From Alphaproteobacteria bacterium (GTDB taxonomy: Bacteria > Pseudomonadota > Alphaproteobacteria > CAAHEQ01 > UBA3637), in assembly GCA_017412085.1 (NCBI GenBank), contig JAFPYS010000013.1, positions 1 to 61,129 on the forward strand: 61,129 nt of DNA, given 5' to 3'. Of this stretch, positions 51,095 through 60,896 are shown one piece after another (the first letter of the stretch is position 1; each line of letters opens with the position of its first letter). The translations under genes were made by a program, and so were the position numbers. Below the pieces are notes generated by a model that did no database searches, had not been told where the DNA came from, and saw only the letters and a program-made list of their open reading frames with translations.

Positions 51095-53536
51095 ATGAAC
51101 AATATAGATGCGAACATAGTTGATTTTATTCTGACAAGCGCAACATCGGTCCCGATGATTTTGGCGGTGTTGGGGTTAATCTCGGCCATTTTGTTGGCCT
51201 TTGCATCTGTGACAAAAATCGGCGAATGGGTTTTGCCCAAACCCAAAGAAACGCGTTTATCAGACTTTTTACCCTTTGAAAAACTGGATGAGGATGGGGC
51301 AACTATCCATTTAAGAAATGGTGCCTTGGCGCGCGTTTTCGAGGTCAAGGGTGTGGATAGTACGTTGATGCCGCCAGAGGATCGGATGACATTGACCAAC
51401 GCCCGCAAAAGGTGGATTGATTCAATGGCAGAGTTGGAAATTGTTGTTCGCATGATAACTGTTCGCGATAAAGTGCGGTTGGACACAATGGAGGCGTTTG
51501 AGGACAATAAATTATTGCATCAGATTGATGAGTTATGGATGGAAAATATGCATCGGATATTTAAAAACCATCACTACATTGTGCTCGGAGTTAATGATCG
51601 GCGAGAGGCGATGCGGGATTTAGATCAAGCATGTAACGCTTTGACGGCTATCTTGGATATGTATAATCCCGTTCTTCTTACAGAACGAGAAGGGGTTAAC
51701 CAGGAAGATAAAAGTCCTTTATGGTTGTTTGCACGGTTGGCAAGTCCTTTATCACGCCCCAAGCCTTTGATTCACGGAGAGCAGGGCGATTATTTAAACG
51801 TTTTATTAACGTCAGACTATGTGCATTTTACCAAAGACGAAGGTATTGTACGTTTTTTTGCGGGCGATCGTGAAAAGTTGGCCATCATGATGGGGATTCG
51901 TAAGCCCGGCGACTTCATGGATGAACAAATGGTGGCGGATTTGTTAAGTATTGATATGGAAATGACGTTTTTGCACAATATAAAGGCCGTACCAATGTCT
52001 AAGTCAACTGCCCTGCTGGTTAACCAGCGCAGAATGGCTGCGGTTACTAGTTTTTCTCAGAACGTGTATGACCAATATAATGAGGCTTTAGCATCATTGG
52101 ATGCAACAGATGCCGACAGCCAAACGCTGAACGAGTATGCAATGTCCATTATTTTATATGGTGACTCGGCAGAAGAGCTAAAGTTTGGGCAAGAAGAGGT
52201 GGAGCGCATTTGTCGTATTCATAACGTGACGCCAGTTAGAGAAGGTTGGTCTGCACAAGCGGTGTTCTTTAATCAATTTCCAACATATGATGTTTACCCG
52301 AGAACTTATTTGTATCTTTCCAATGTGGTGGCGTGCGCAACGATGATTGATCAGCCATCGGAAGGTCGCAAGAAATCTGACTGGGGACCAGTGCCTTTGG
52401 CCTATTTTAGAACAATTACGGGTACGCCATATGCCTTCCAATTTCACGTTAGCGAAGAACCTTATGCGGTGGCGCACACGGCTTTGATCGGTCCAACTGG
52501 TCAAGGTAAAACAACATTTTTCAGCTTTATTGCTTCGCAAGCTATGCGTATTCCGGATTTGCACACATACTTTTTTGATCGCAATAAGGGTGCTAAGGTT
52601 TTTGCGGTGGTTAACGGGGCGCCGTATATTAAGTTTGATGGCGAAGATTCTGTGTCATTAAATCCGTTTTTGATTGAAGATAATTTGCCCAACAGAGCTT
52701 TCTTGCGCGGGTGGTTGCGGGATATCACCGAAGGTAAAGATGCTGTGTCAGAAACGGAAATTGCACGCGCGGTAACAACGGCATTTGAATATTTGCCGAA
52801 AAGTGATCGTATGTTAAAGAATTTGTATAAAGCATGTTTTGCGCCTAATGGCTATATGCGTCGAGAATTAAATCGATGGATTGATCCGGATCAATATGGA
52901 AACATCTTCAATTCGCCAGAAGATAATTTGGATTTGTCCAACCGTTACGTTGCCTTTGATTTTACGAGCATTTTTAATGATAGCAATAAATCGTTGGCCC
53001 CCGCTGTGATCAGTTACATCATGCACCGTATTGACGAAATAGCAAGTTCAACAGGGGCGCCTAGTATGGTTATGATCGATGAAACGGCGCCTATGTTAGA
53101 GCACCCAATGTTTAAAGAAAGTTTTATCGTGGGCTTGCGAGAAGGCCGTAAGAAACGTCAAGCGTATCTGTGTGCGTTCCAGCAACCAAAGTTCTTAGAT
53201 GAAGCGGGCTTGGGGGATGTAATCCGCGGCCAATGTCAAACGGTTATTTTCTTCCGAAATCCACAGGCGAATCCATCCGATTATGCTACATGGAACCTGA
53301 CGCCGCGCGAATTGAATTTTATTCTGGGCAAAGAATGGGCAGACAGCAAATATGCTATTTTGGTCAGCCGTCCGGCCATCCATGAATCCGTGATTTTAGA
53401 CATTGATTTATCTGGATTGGGACCGTATTTAAAGGTTTATTCGTCGGGTAGTAAAAACATTATATTGGCCGAAAAATTACAATCTGAGATAACAGATACA
53501 GACCAATTGGTGCAAGAATATTTAAAACGAGCTTAG
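51095..53536 (+). CDS. virB4: VirB4-type secretion ATPase
   Basis: Hexameric ATPase that powers type IV secretion or pilus assembly. The 813 residues have a hydrophobic N-terminal helix (about 20-40), the N-terminal VirB4 domain, Walker A GPTGQGKTT (466-474) and Walker B VMIDE (D662-E663), followed by EGRKKRQAYLCAFQQPKFL and the C-terminal motifs of the family. The VirB3-then-VirB4 order is classic, but no VirB6, VirB8, VirB9, VirB10, VirB11 or VirD4 is in the window. The next gene, 18 bases on, is the giant Cys-rich protein, an unusual partner. Confidence 0.92.
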   Translation: MNNIDANIVDFILTSATSVPMILAVLGLISAILLAFASVTKIGEWVLPKPKETRLSDFLPFEKLDEDGATIHLRNGALARVFEVKGVDSTLMPPEDRMTLTNARKRWIDSMAELEIVVRMITVRDKVRLDTMEAFEDNKLLHQIDELWMENMHRIFKNHHYIVLGVNDRREAMRDLDQACNALTAILDMYNPVLLTEREGVNQEDKSPLWLFARLASPLSRPKPLIHGEQGDYLNVLLTSDYVHFTKDEGIVRFFAGDREKLAIMMGIRKPGDFMDEQMVADLLSIDMEMTFLHNIKAVPMSKSTALLVNQRRMAAVTSFSQNVYDQYNEALASLDATDADSQTLNEYAMSIILYGDSAEELKFGQEEVERICRIHNVTPVREGWSAQAVFFNQFPTYDVYPRTYLYLSNVVACATMIDQPSEGRKKSDWGPVPLAYFRTITGTPYAFQFHVSEEPYAVAHTALIGPTGQGKTTFFSFIASQAMRIPDLHTYFFDRNKGAKVFAVVNGAPYIKFDGEDSVSLNPFLIEDNLPNRAFLRGWLRDITEGKDAVSETEIARAVTTAFEYLPKSDRMLKNLYKACFAPNGYMRRELNRWIDPDQYGNIFNSPEDNLDLSNRYVAFDFTSIFNDSNKSLAPAVISYIMHRIDEIASSTGAPSMVMIDETAPMLEHPMFKESFIVGLREGRKKRQAYLCAFQQPKFLDEAGLGDVIRGQCQTVIFFRNPQANPSDYATWNLTPRELNFILGKEWADSKYAILVSRPAIHESVILDIDLSGLGPYLKVYSSGSKNIILAEKLQSEITDTDQLVQEYLKRA

Positions 53537-53554
53537 TAAATAGTGGGGGAATAA

Positions 53555-56500
53555 ATGAAACAACGTAAAAAAACATTAAAAATAGAATCCGGCCGCAGCA
53601 TGTTGGAAATGCTGGGTGTTTTGGTGTTGTTGGTGATTTTAACGTTGGGCGGCGTCATGGTTTTTAGTATGGTTTATACCAACGTTGTGTCAAAGGCGTT
53701 GACGGACAGCGTGGTTACGCAAGCGTCCATTCGGCGTCATGACCATATGCGGAAAGTGATTGAGCGTGATGGTAATGTGTTGGATATAGAGGGTCCCTAT
53801 GGATATCCCATTCATGTGGAAGATGGTATGGAAGGCACTTTGGAAAATACATTTTGGGTCAGCGTGTCTTTGTCGGAATCTTACTTTCAAAAGAAGCTGT
53901 GTGACAAATTGTTGGGGCGCAGTGATGACTTGAAAAAAGTCCAAGAGGACTCAACTGATTTAGACGCAAATGAAACACATTGGCTTGGATTTATTGAGTT
54001 GTATGTCAACGATGAAGTGGTGGAAGATTGTAGCGAAGATGTTACTGGCGTTCGGTATGTTTTTGCAAAAAAAGGAAATGGTTTGGTTGATGATATAGAT
54101 GTATGTTTGCCGGGATGTCCACGGCGTTTGTGTCCACAAGGGGCAACATGTGCGGGGGCAACGTGCGAAGAGCGAACAATTACCTGTAATCCCGGGTATA
54201 AAAAAGTAAATGCGGGAACGTGTAAAGAGTCGTGTCAAAAGTGTGTAAGTCGTGAAGTTTGTCCGCCGGATGAGCCGCCGTATGAGTGTCCTGAAGGCAC
54301 AAAGCCAAATGAGAAACATACAGATTGTCCCTGCTGTAATCCAGCGGATAGCCCAGAAGAATGTGGTTGTACGGCGCCACTTTCCCCAAACAGCGAGTGT
54401 GGTTGCGGATGTACAACAGATGAAGATTGTTATGGAAATAGAAGGTGCGATCCTATCACTCGCACATGTCCATGCGAAAAGAAAACATGTAAAACATCAG
54501 AGTCTTGGAACAATAAAACATGTCGGTGTGAATCGCCCATCAGAAAGCCGTGTAAAGAAGACTCTGATTGTCCGGAGGGATGGCGGTGTCCAGACAGTGA
54601 GCCAAAAGAATGTGTGCCGGAATGCGAAGAAGATTCCGATTGTCCGTACGGATGGAAGTGTCCAGACAGCGAACCAAAGATTTGTACGCCCACCGAGTGC
54701 GAGAAAGATGAAGACTGTGAAAAAGGGATGATTTGTAATCCGGAAAAGAAGATTTGTGAGCCCAAGCCATGCGAAGAAGATAAAGATTGCGAAGGCAACA
54801 TGGTTTGTGATCCGAAAACAAAAACATGTACATGTCCCGATGGTGCCACACCGATTAGCGATAAGCCGTGCGATTGTGCGGAAAATCAATATCTTGCCGA
54901 AGATGGGCGGGCTTGTTTGGATTGTACAACGGACGCAACAGCCGAAGCAGGAGTCAATGAATGCACCTGTACGGATGCGGCGCGAACGTGGAACAAAGTA
55001 AACAACACTTGTTTACAGCTAGAATGTGCATATCTTCCGAAAATAGACTCAACCCCTTGGACGGCGGAAGATGTGCGCAATGTTTGTAGCGAAGCCCAAA
55101 TAACCATACCATCAGATTGGCGGTTGTTACTGCCGGGATGGATGTTGAATAGTATCTGTCTTTCTCGTCATAGTGCGACAGCGGTTATGTTAAGCCGCCT
55201 AGAATTTAATGATTCATGTTTATATGAAGCAGGCGAAAGAAGGGGAAGTGCTTCATATCCTCAGAACTTGTATGTGCCAACCATAGCCGAGTCCTCGTGG
55301 TGTGTTTGTCCTGCGTCCGCAGTAGACGGTATTGATGTGCCACAAAGTGCCAACCCCGATTATATTTTGACAGAAGAAATTCAGGCAACATGTCAACTCT
55401 TTGATTTATGGGGGAAAGTGTCGGCCTGTAGTTGGACATTCTCAAATGGTCATCATTCGGCCTTTGGTTCTGTTGGAGCAAATGGTCGGTATACGTTGGA
55501 AGGATATGTATCCACACACGGCTTTTGTGGCAACTGTGATTCCGATTGTGATTGTCCTAAAAATCATAAATGTTACGCCCATTATTGCCACTGTGACAAT
55601 GGTTGGAAACTATTAGAGAAGGCGTGCCAGCCGTGTGTAGAGGGAGATGCTTCTTGTTGTCCGGCGGGACAAGTGGCCACTGGTCGTGGTGGTTGTGTAA
55701 ACTGTGCCAATGGTGATTGTTCGTGCAAAATCACAGGAACAGAGTCGCATATAGATATTGAAAGAGGAGGTTCTTTGCCCTGCGCAGGACTGCAGCGTTA
55801 TGTGTGCCGGGATCGAGGTTGTAACGCTGGTTGTACGTGCCAACGAACAACTTGTGCAACGGGAACAGTGGATGTCGGCGGGGAATGTTGTGATGAGGAT
55901 AAAGTTGTGGTTGACGGATCAATCCAAGAGTGTTGTAAAGGAACCGTCTTTACCAACAATTTGGGATCACAAGAATGTTGTCCAGAAGGTAAAACGGTAC
56001 AAGATGGCGAATGTGTGGATATGCCGTGTCCAGAAGATCCTAACCACGTGGCGGCTGCGTCATATGATGCGGAAACAGATACATGTTGTGGCACAAATGG
56101 ATTGGCGTACGACGGGGAATATTACAGCACCTTGAATGCAGAAGTTTGTGGATGTCCAAATGGCGGAACAAAAACAGGCTCTGGTGCGTATGCATATTGC
56201 TGCAAGAATGGTTCTCAGTGGTCACCATATTGTATACCAGATAATACTAATCGTCCAGGTACATCCGAGGATGGTTATTGTATTTCTGGCGGTTGTGGTT
56301 GTCCTCCGGGGACTACGTCAGCATTGAAGAACTATTCTGGATGTTGTGATAGCAGCGGCCATTATGACTCGGCGCCAGGTCTTTGGAGGTTTGAAGGGCA
56401 AGCTGCCGAGGCTTGTGGTGCCTGCCCTGTTGAAGGAACATATACAGAAGCCAATGGTTCAAGTGCTTGCTGTAACGAAAACGGCAAAGATGTTAACATT

Positions 56501-58267
56501 GCGGCTGGATTATTCCCCGGTGGCAGTTATTATTATCGCGAAGAAGTAGAATCGGCGCTTTGTTGCCCGGGTGGATATGAGGATAGTGCAAACAGTAGTG
56601 ATCGTATTTGTTGCGCGGTTGATGGAGGTGGCAACAGAACAGGAAAAGATATGCAGGGGAATAATGATATTGCCTGTGGTTGTCCATCGGGATCATCAGA
56701 AGTGGATTGCGGCGGCGATGCGCCGGCTTGTTGCCAAGTAAATGAAAATGGCGATCTGACGGGAAGGAACTTAGAGGGCGAGTATGCCAGTTGTTGTTGT
56801 GAGGCCGCCTATGGTACGATGGTAGATGGCTATAATGTTTGCTGTTTGATGGGAAGTGGCATGGAGACGGATGGTACCGCCAATGTGTGTGCATGCGGTT
56901 GTCCCAGTGTCACAAACTTTTTTACTCCTACGGAGGATACTACTCATAACGCCCCAGAAGAGTGTGAGATATGTTGTAGCCAGGAAGTTCCCGGGCACGA
57001 ACTAAACTGGAGGAAAGCCTTCGCGAATTCCTCACCTGGTGATTTTACTATGAGGTATCTCTGGAATCCCCAATCTTGTGGTTGTCCATACGGAGGGCAT
57101 TTTGGTAACGACGGAACAACTTGCTGCAGCGAAGATAATCAGGCATGGTCAGAGGAGTGTGTGAACACTGCCGAAGGGAGCATGGATTTAAGAGGATCAG
57201 GCTGTTACTACGATATATTGCCATCTATTTGCGGATGTTATGCGGGTTCAACGGAATCTAGCGATGGCGGTTGTTGTTTGGATGGATATTATAACCCACC
57301 AGACAGACATACCGGCTTTGGCGAAATTAATCCAGAACAATGTCATGCTTGTCCAAATGGGTTTGGATTGACGTATACAGTTGGTGACCACGGAGCAGAA
57401 GCATGTTGTGATGGCATGGGATATGCTGCCCTAAGTGGTGATATATCAGAGTTGACGGTTGAACAATCATCCATTTGTTGTCCAAGTAATGTGTATACAT
57501 ATGGGGGTTCGTGTTGTGCACAAAATGCTAAGGGCGATTTGACTGGATATAATCTAAGCGGGCAATTTGATTCTGAATGTGGTTGTCCCGCTGGCAGCAC
57601 CTTGACAGAACGAAATGGAGACCAAGCCTGTTGTGATGATAACGCCATTGGTTATGATACTATGGGAAATTTGAACACAATCTGTGGCTGCCCAGACGGG
57701 AATACGTTAATAGAAAATGTATGCTGTGATGATGCAAGACCAGCATATGATATGTCGGGAAGTTTAAATCCAGTATGTGGTTGTCCAGACGGTTCTGAAA
57801 AAAGAAATGGTGTTTGTTGCTCTCTTGCACAACCGGGCAGAAATGTTGCGGGAGTCGCTGTAATGGCCTGTTGTCCAGAGGAAAATAAAGTTTGTGCAAG
57901 CTCTGGTAATAGGAGCGACAAATGTGTGTGTAATGTAGAAAAGCCAAAGACGGCTTGTTCGTCTTATGCTTGTATTGCATGCGCATCCGATGAAATAGCA
58001 GTGTGTTCATCACAAGTTTATAGTACGCAAAATTATTCTAAGCCCTGCATTTGTTATAATTCAAGCACACAAGTTGGTGTGTGTTCAACAAATGGACAAT
58101 GCACAGTTTGTAATAAGCCGTTAAAAGCGAGATGTATAAATGAGGGTTGTGCATGCTATAACAGTTCAACTCAAAATGTGGGTTGTAACAGCTGGGCAGG
58201 TGGGTGCACCGTTTGTGATAAGCCTAAAACGGTGGATGCTCGGAACAAAAAATGCTTAGATCCTTAA
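53555..58267 (+). CDS. Giant Cys-rich protein with prepilin-like N-terminus
   Basis: I do not know this family. The 1570 residues start with a short leader ending ESG13, then RSMLEMLG with Glu at +5 (E18) and a hydrophobic helix to about residue 42. A head of roughly 130 residues resembles that of the protein at 8659 (GMEGTLENTFWVSVS matches GISGNLKDVFWVTLG), then a shared RRLCPQGATC block. The rest is Cys-dense: I count about 176 Cys (11%). Repeats include CPEGWRCPDSEPKEC/CPYGWKCPDSEPKIC near residues 333-380, and many CGCPxG...CC units after about 800. A Cys-poorer module (about 490-650) interrupts them. GGGGGA precedes the ATG. It is co-transcribed with virB3-virB4, probably exported and disulphide-bonded; a fibrous adhesin is possible. 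Confidence 0.88.
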   Translation: MKQRKKTLKIESGRSMLEMLGVLVLLVILTLGGVMVFSMVYTNVVSKALTDSVVTQASIRRHDHMRKVIERDGNVLDIEGPYGYPIHVEDGMEGTLENTFWVSVSLSESYFQKKLCDKLLGRSDDLKKVQEDSTDLDANETHWLGFIELYVNDEVVEDCSEDVTGVRYVFAKKGNGLVDDIDVCLPGCPRRLCPQGATCAGATCEERTITCNPGYKKVNAGTCKESCQKCVSREVCPPDEPPYECPEGTKPNEKHTDCPCCNPADSPEECGCTAPLSPNSECGCGCTTDEDCYGNRRCDPITRTCPCEKKTCKTSESWNNKTCRCESPIRKPCKEDSDCPEGWRCPDSEPKECVPECEEDSDCPYGWKCPDSEPKICTPTECEKDEDCEKGMICNPEKKICEPKPCEEDKDCEGNMVCDPKTKTCTCPDGATPISDKPCDCAENQYLAEDGRACLDCTTDATAEAGVNECTCTDAARTWNKVNNTCLQLECAYLPKIDSTPWTAEDVRNVCSEAQITIPSDWRLLLPGWMLNSICLSRHSATAVMLSRLEFNDSCLYEAGERRGSASYPQNLYVPTIAESSWCVCPASAVDGIDVPQSANPDYILTEEIQATCQLFDLWGKVSACSWTFSNGHHSAFGSVGANGRYTLEGYVSTHGFCGNCDSDCDCPKNHKCYAHYCHCDNGWKLLEKACQPCVEGDASCCPAGQVATGRGGCVNCANGDCSCKITGTESHIDIERGGSLPCAGLQRYVCRDRGCNAGCTCQRTTCATGTVDVGGECCDEDKVVVDGSIQECCKGTVFTNNLGSQECCPEGKTVQDGECVDMPCPEDPNHVAAASYDAETDTCCGTNGLAYDGEYYSTLNAEVCGCPNGGTKTGSGAYAYCCKNGSQWSPYCIPDNTNRPGTSEDGYCISGGCGCPPGTTSALKNYSGCCDSSGHYDSAPGLWRFEGQAAEACGACPVEGTYTEANGSSACCNENGKDVNIAAGLFPGGSYYYREEVESALCCPGGYEDSANSSDRICCAVDGGGNRTGKDMQGNNDIACGCPSGSSEVDCGGDAPACCQVNENGDLTGRNLEGEYASCCCEAAYGTMVDGYNVCCLMGSGMETDGTANVCACGCPSVTNFFTPTEDTTHNAPEECEICCSQEVPGHELNWRKAFANSSPGDFTMRYLWNPQSCGCPYGGHFGNDGTTCCSEDNQAWSEECVNTAEGSMDLRGSGCYYDILPSICGCYAGSTESSDGGCCLDGYYNPPDRHTGFGEINPEQCHACPNGFGLTYTVGDHGAEACCDGMGYAALSGDISELTVEQSSICCPSNVYTYGGSCCAQNAKGDLTGYNLSGQFDSECGCPAGSTLTERNGDQACCDDNAIGYDTMGNLNTICGCPDGNTLIENVCCDDARPAYDMSGSLNPVCGCPDGSEKRNGVCCSLAQPGRNVAGVAVMACCPEENKVCASSGNRSDKCVCNVEKPKTACSSYACIACASDEIAVCSSQVYSTQNYSKPCICYNSSTQVGVCSTNGQCTVCNKPLKARCINEGCACYNSSTQNVGCNSWAGGCTVCDKPKTVDARNKKCLDP

Positions 58268-58316
58268 AAGAAAATTTGTAAGCTGCGGCAGAAGTATGGG
58301 TATCAAGAAATTTGGG

Positions 58317-58994
58317 CTATTCTTTTTCCACCGCTTGCAGGTCTTCCCAGGCCTGACGGCGTTGTGGCGTAGCTTTCAGCGAGCTGATGGCCAAAGTGGT
58401 GCGCACAGGAATATTTTCCCATTTGTGCCACTTACCACGTGCCTTTGCCAGCGAATCGATGTTCAAAAGCGCTTGTGCAACGCCCGCGCCAAACAGCAAG
58501 ATTTTTTGGGGGCGCACTAATTGAATTTCACGCACTAAAAACGGCAAAAACAGAGCGCGCTCCGCCTCGGTCAAGGTGCGATTACCGGGTGTTCTCCATG
58601 GGCTTAAATAGGTAACATAGACATCTTTGGACGTGTCCAAATGGATGGCCGTCATCATTTTTCCAAATTGTTCACCCAAAGGCCCCGCCAAAGTTTGCCC
58701 AGACCGATCCGAATCGGTGTCCGGCGTTTCCATAATGCACATAAGCGTTGGTTTGGCCAGCCCTTGTCCGAAAATTGTATGAGCAGCTGTCTTTTTTAAG
58801 GAAGAAAGGCCAAAGGATTCCTTATCAGAGTTTAGAGCGGGTAAATCTTTTGCTTTGGATGCGGTAAGGGTGGCTTGCGCACAAGCCGACACTTCGGTCG
58901 GCCTCTCAGAAGAGACAGACTTTTGAGGGCTTTCCGAACAAAAACAGGAAACGCCCGCCTGCATAAGCCAATATAATTTTCTCTTAATATCCAT
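58317..58994 (-). CDS. Divergent uracil-DNA glycosylase, family 4-like
   Basis: The 225 residues from MDIKRKLYWLMQAG have a Ser/Thr/Ala-rich N-terminal region and a UDG-fold core. PTLMCIMETPDTDSDRSGQTLAGPLGEQ replaces the usual GEAPG...GxPFVGxAG region. VYVTYLSPWRTPGNRTLTEAE, LVREIQLVRPQKILLFG and ARGKW follow as in family 4. The four iron-sulphur Cys are not visible, and the C-terminal HPA motif reads SSLKATP, so the catalytic/uracil-binding His seems absent. GGAAG lies before the ATG at 58994; an ATG at 59030 lacks a ribosome-binding site. It may be inactive or altered in specificity. Confidence 0.75.
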   Translation of the reverse strand: MDIKRKLYWLMQAGVSCFCSESPQKSVSSERPTEVSACAQATLTASKAKDLPALNSDKESFGLSSLKKTAAHTIFGQGLAKPTLMCIMETPDTDSDRSGQTLAGPLGEQFGKMMTAIHLDTSKDVYVTYLSPWRTPGNRTLTEAERALFLPFLVREIQLVRPQKILLFGAGVAQALLNIDSLAKARGKWHKWENIPVRTTLAISSLKATPQRRQAWEDLQAVEKE

Positions 58995-59053
58995 TTTTAG
59001 CTTCCAATTTAATGAAAAATATCTTATCATATTTCCATTAAAAAGGAAAGAAA

Positions 59054-60793
59054 ATGCGCGTAAAAAAATTGTTTAAAGGTTTAATATGGATTGTGGTGCT
59101 TGCTGCCCTAGGTGTTGGTGGTTGGTATGGTTATTCGTGGTACCAACAATCGCCGATAGTTGGTGCAATAACGCAAAAAGAAAAGCCACTGTGGGTGACC
59201 GACAAGCCGGCACCAAAGACGGTGGAGCCCGGCGCGTATTTGGCGGCACTAAATGCAATTATCAATGAAGATTTAGAAAAGGCGGCTGAGCTGTATGCGA
59301 AGGTTTTAGAGGGCGATCCCGACAACGAAAAAATCCAACGCGAAGCTTACTTTTTTAATGCGATCTTGGGGAACTTTGATGCCCTAAAGCCTGTGGTCGC
59401 CAAGATGTCTCCAGAACATCGCGTTGTGTTTTTGACGGATTATGTGAAGGCGGGGTATGCACTGCATGACGGTAAGTGGAGCCAGTTAAGACAAGACATT
59501 GCGAATCGAAAGCCACTTCCCTTGGATGAAGTTGTAAATCCATTGTTGATTGCATGGAGCTATGCTGGCGAGGGGGATTTAAAAAGCGCCGAAGCAGCTT
59601 TGGAACCGTTGAAAAAGCAAACGGGCTTAATGCCGTATTACTATTATCACAAAGGGCTTATTGCCTTAACGCTGGGAAACGATTTTGTGGCTGCGGAAGC
59701 GTTCGAAGGGTTGTCGAAAGACAAATTACCAACGTTTGCGTTGTATCCGGAGATCCGTGATTTTTATGTGCGCAGAGGCGAATGGCGTGTTGAAACACCT
59801 TTTTTTGTGCAATGGCAATTATTTACTGCCGAGCAACCAGCGACAGCCGAGCTGATTATGAAACGTCCGTCAAAAGATATGACGGTGGCGCGTGGTGCGG
59901 CGGAGGCATTTTATAATTTGTCCACAGCGATGGGGACGTCTCAAAATGGATATGAGGGCGCTTTGATTTTAAGTGCTTTGTCCTTATACCTGAATCCCGA
60001 TCAAAATCTGCCCAAAATATGGAATGCGGAAATATTAGAACAGGCGGGCAAACCCCAATTGGCGGCACATTATTATAAACAACTGACTGGCCCCTTAACA
60101 CAAACTGTGGAATTTAAACGGGCATCAAATATGATTGCGTGTGGCCACGAAGAGGAGGCGCTGCCTTTATTACAAATTTTAAAGAAAACGAATCGGGAAT
60201 CGGCACCATTATGGTCAGCGTTGGCAAGTGTGTATCAAAAGCTAAAAAATTGGCCGGCCGCCGTGCGTGCGTACACGCGCATATTAGAAATAGAAGGCGA
60301 AACGAATCGAGCCTATGCGTCGGATATCTATTTTGCGCGTTCTTTTATTTATGCGGCCCAAAAACAAGATGTTTTAGCCGAAAACGATTTGAAAAAAGCA
60401 TTGGAATTGAATCCTGAAAATCCTCTTTTGTTGAACCATTTGGGGTATCAGTGGCTGGAAAAGGATGCTACGTTGGATCAAGGGTTTGAATTGGTTGAAA
60501 AAGCCTATAAACTGCGCGGATCCGATCCCAATATTATAGATAGTATGGCGTATGCATATTATCGGAAGGCCAGTTATGAAGAAGCGTTGCCTTTGGCGGA
60601 AAAAACGGTAGATATTATGCCACAAAGTTCGGTGGCAAATGCACACTTGGGTGACATTTATCAGGCGCTAGGTCGTCGGCGTGAAGCGATTTTCCAATAT
60701 CATAAAGCTTTAGCGTTGAAGTATGATCTGACGCCAGAATTAAAGGAAGAATTAACCCAAAAGATAGCTCAAAATAAGGCCTTCCTTAAATAG
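59054..60793 (+). CDS. Membrane-anchored TPR-repeat protein
   Basis: The 579 residues begin with a membrane anchor (LIWIVVLAALGVGGWYGYSWY, about residues 9-29). Tetratricopeptide repeats follow: a pair near 70-110 and a cluster from about 370 to 570 (for example AENDLKKALELNPENPLLLNHLGYQWLEK, and a last PQSSVANAHLGDIYQALGRR). Repeats form a helical scaffold for protein contacts, probably in the periplasm given the N-terminal anchor. AAAGGAAAG precedes the ATG. Partner and function are unknown; similar proteins occur in many alphaproteobacteria. Confidence 0.88.
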   Translation: MRVKKLFKGLIWIVVLAALGVGGWYGYSWYQQSPIVGAITQKEKPLWVTDKPAPKTVEPGAYLAALNAIINEDLEKAAELYAKVLEGDPDNEKIQREAYFFNAILGNFDALKPVVAKMSPEHRVVFLTDYVKAGYALHDGKWSQLRQDIANRKPLPLDEVVNPLLIAWSYAGEGDLKSAEAALEPLKKQTGLMPYYYYHKGLIALTLGNDFVAAEAFEGLSKDKLPTFALYPEIRDFYVRRGEWRVETPFFVQWQLFTAEQPATAELIMKRPSKDMTVARGAAEAFYNLSTAMGTSQNGYEGALILSALSLYLNPDQNLPKIWNAEILEQAGKPQLAAHYYKQLTGPLTQTVEFKRASNMIACGHEEEALPLLQILKKTNRESAPLWSALASVYQKLKNWPAAVRAYTRILEIEGETNRAYASDIYFARSFIYAAQKQDVLAENDLKKALELNPENPLLLNHLGYQWLEKDATLDQGFELVEKAYKLRGSDPNIIDSMAYAYYRKASYEEALPLAEKTVDIMPQSSVANAHLGDIYQALGRRREAIFQYHKALALKYDLTPELKEELTQKIAQNKAFLK

Positions 60794-60861
60794 TATGTGA
60801 TTGAGAAACAACAAAAAACGGCGCCCCTTAAAAAAATATTAAAAAAAGTTTAAAAAAGTGC

Positions 60862-60890
60862 TTGACATTTCTTTTTTGTTCTGATAGAAT
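60862..60890 (+). promoter_or_regulatory. Strong promoter of the final unannotated transcript
   Basis: TTGACA (60862-60867), 17 bases, TAGAAT (60885-60890). No convincing gene starts for at least 190 bases downstream. Confidence 0.8.
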
Positions 60891-60896
60891 AGTATC

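Noticed and set aside
54551-54850. CRISPR-like repeats in the giant gene
   Set aside because: The repeats are in frame, vary in sequence and lack constant spacers; they are protein repeats.
54252-54889. Other-frame open frames across the Cys-rich repeats of the giant gene, on both strands
   Set aside because: They result from the repetitive TGT/TGC-rich codons; one continuous frame on the plus strand explains the region.
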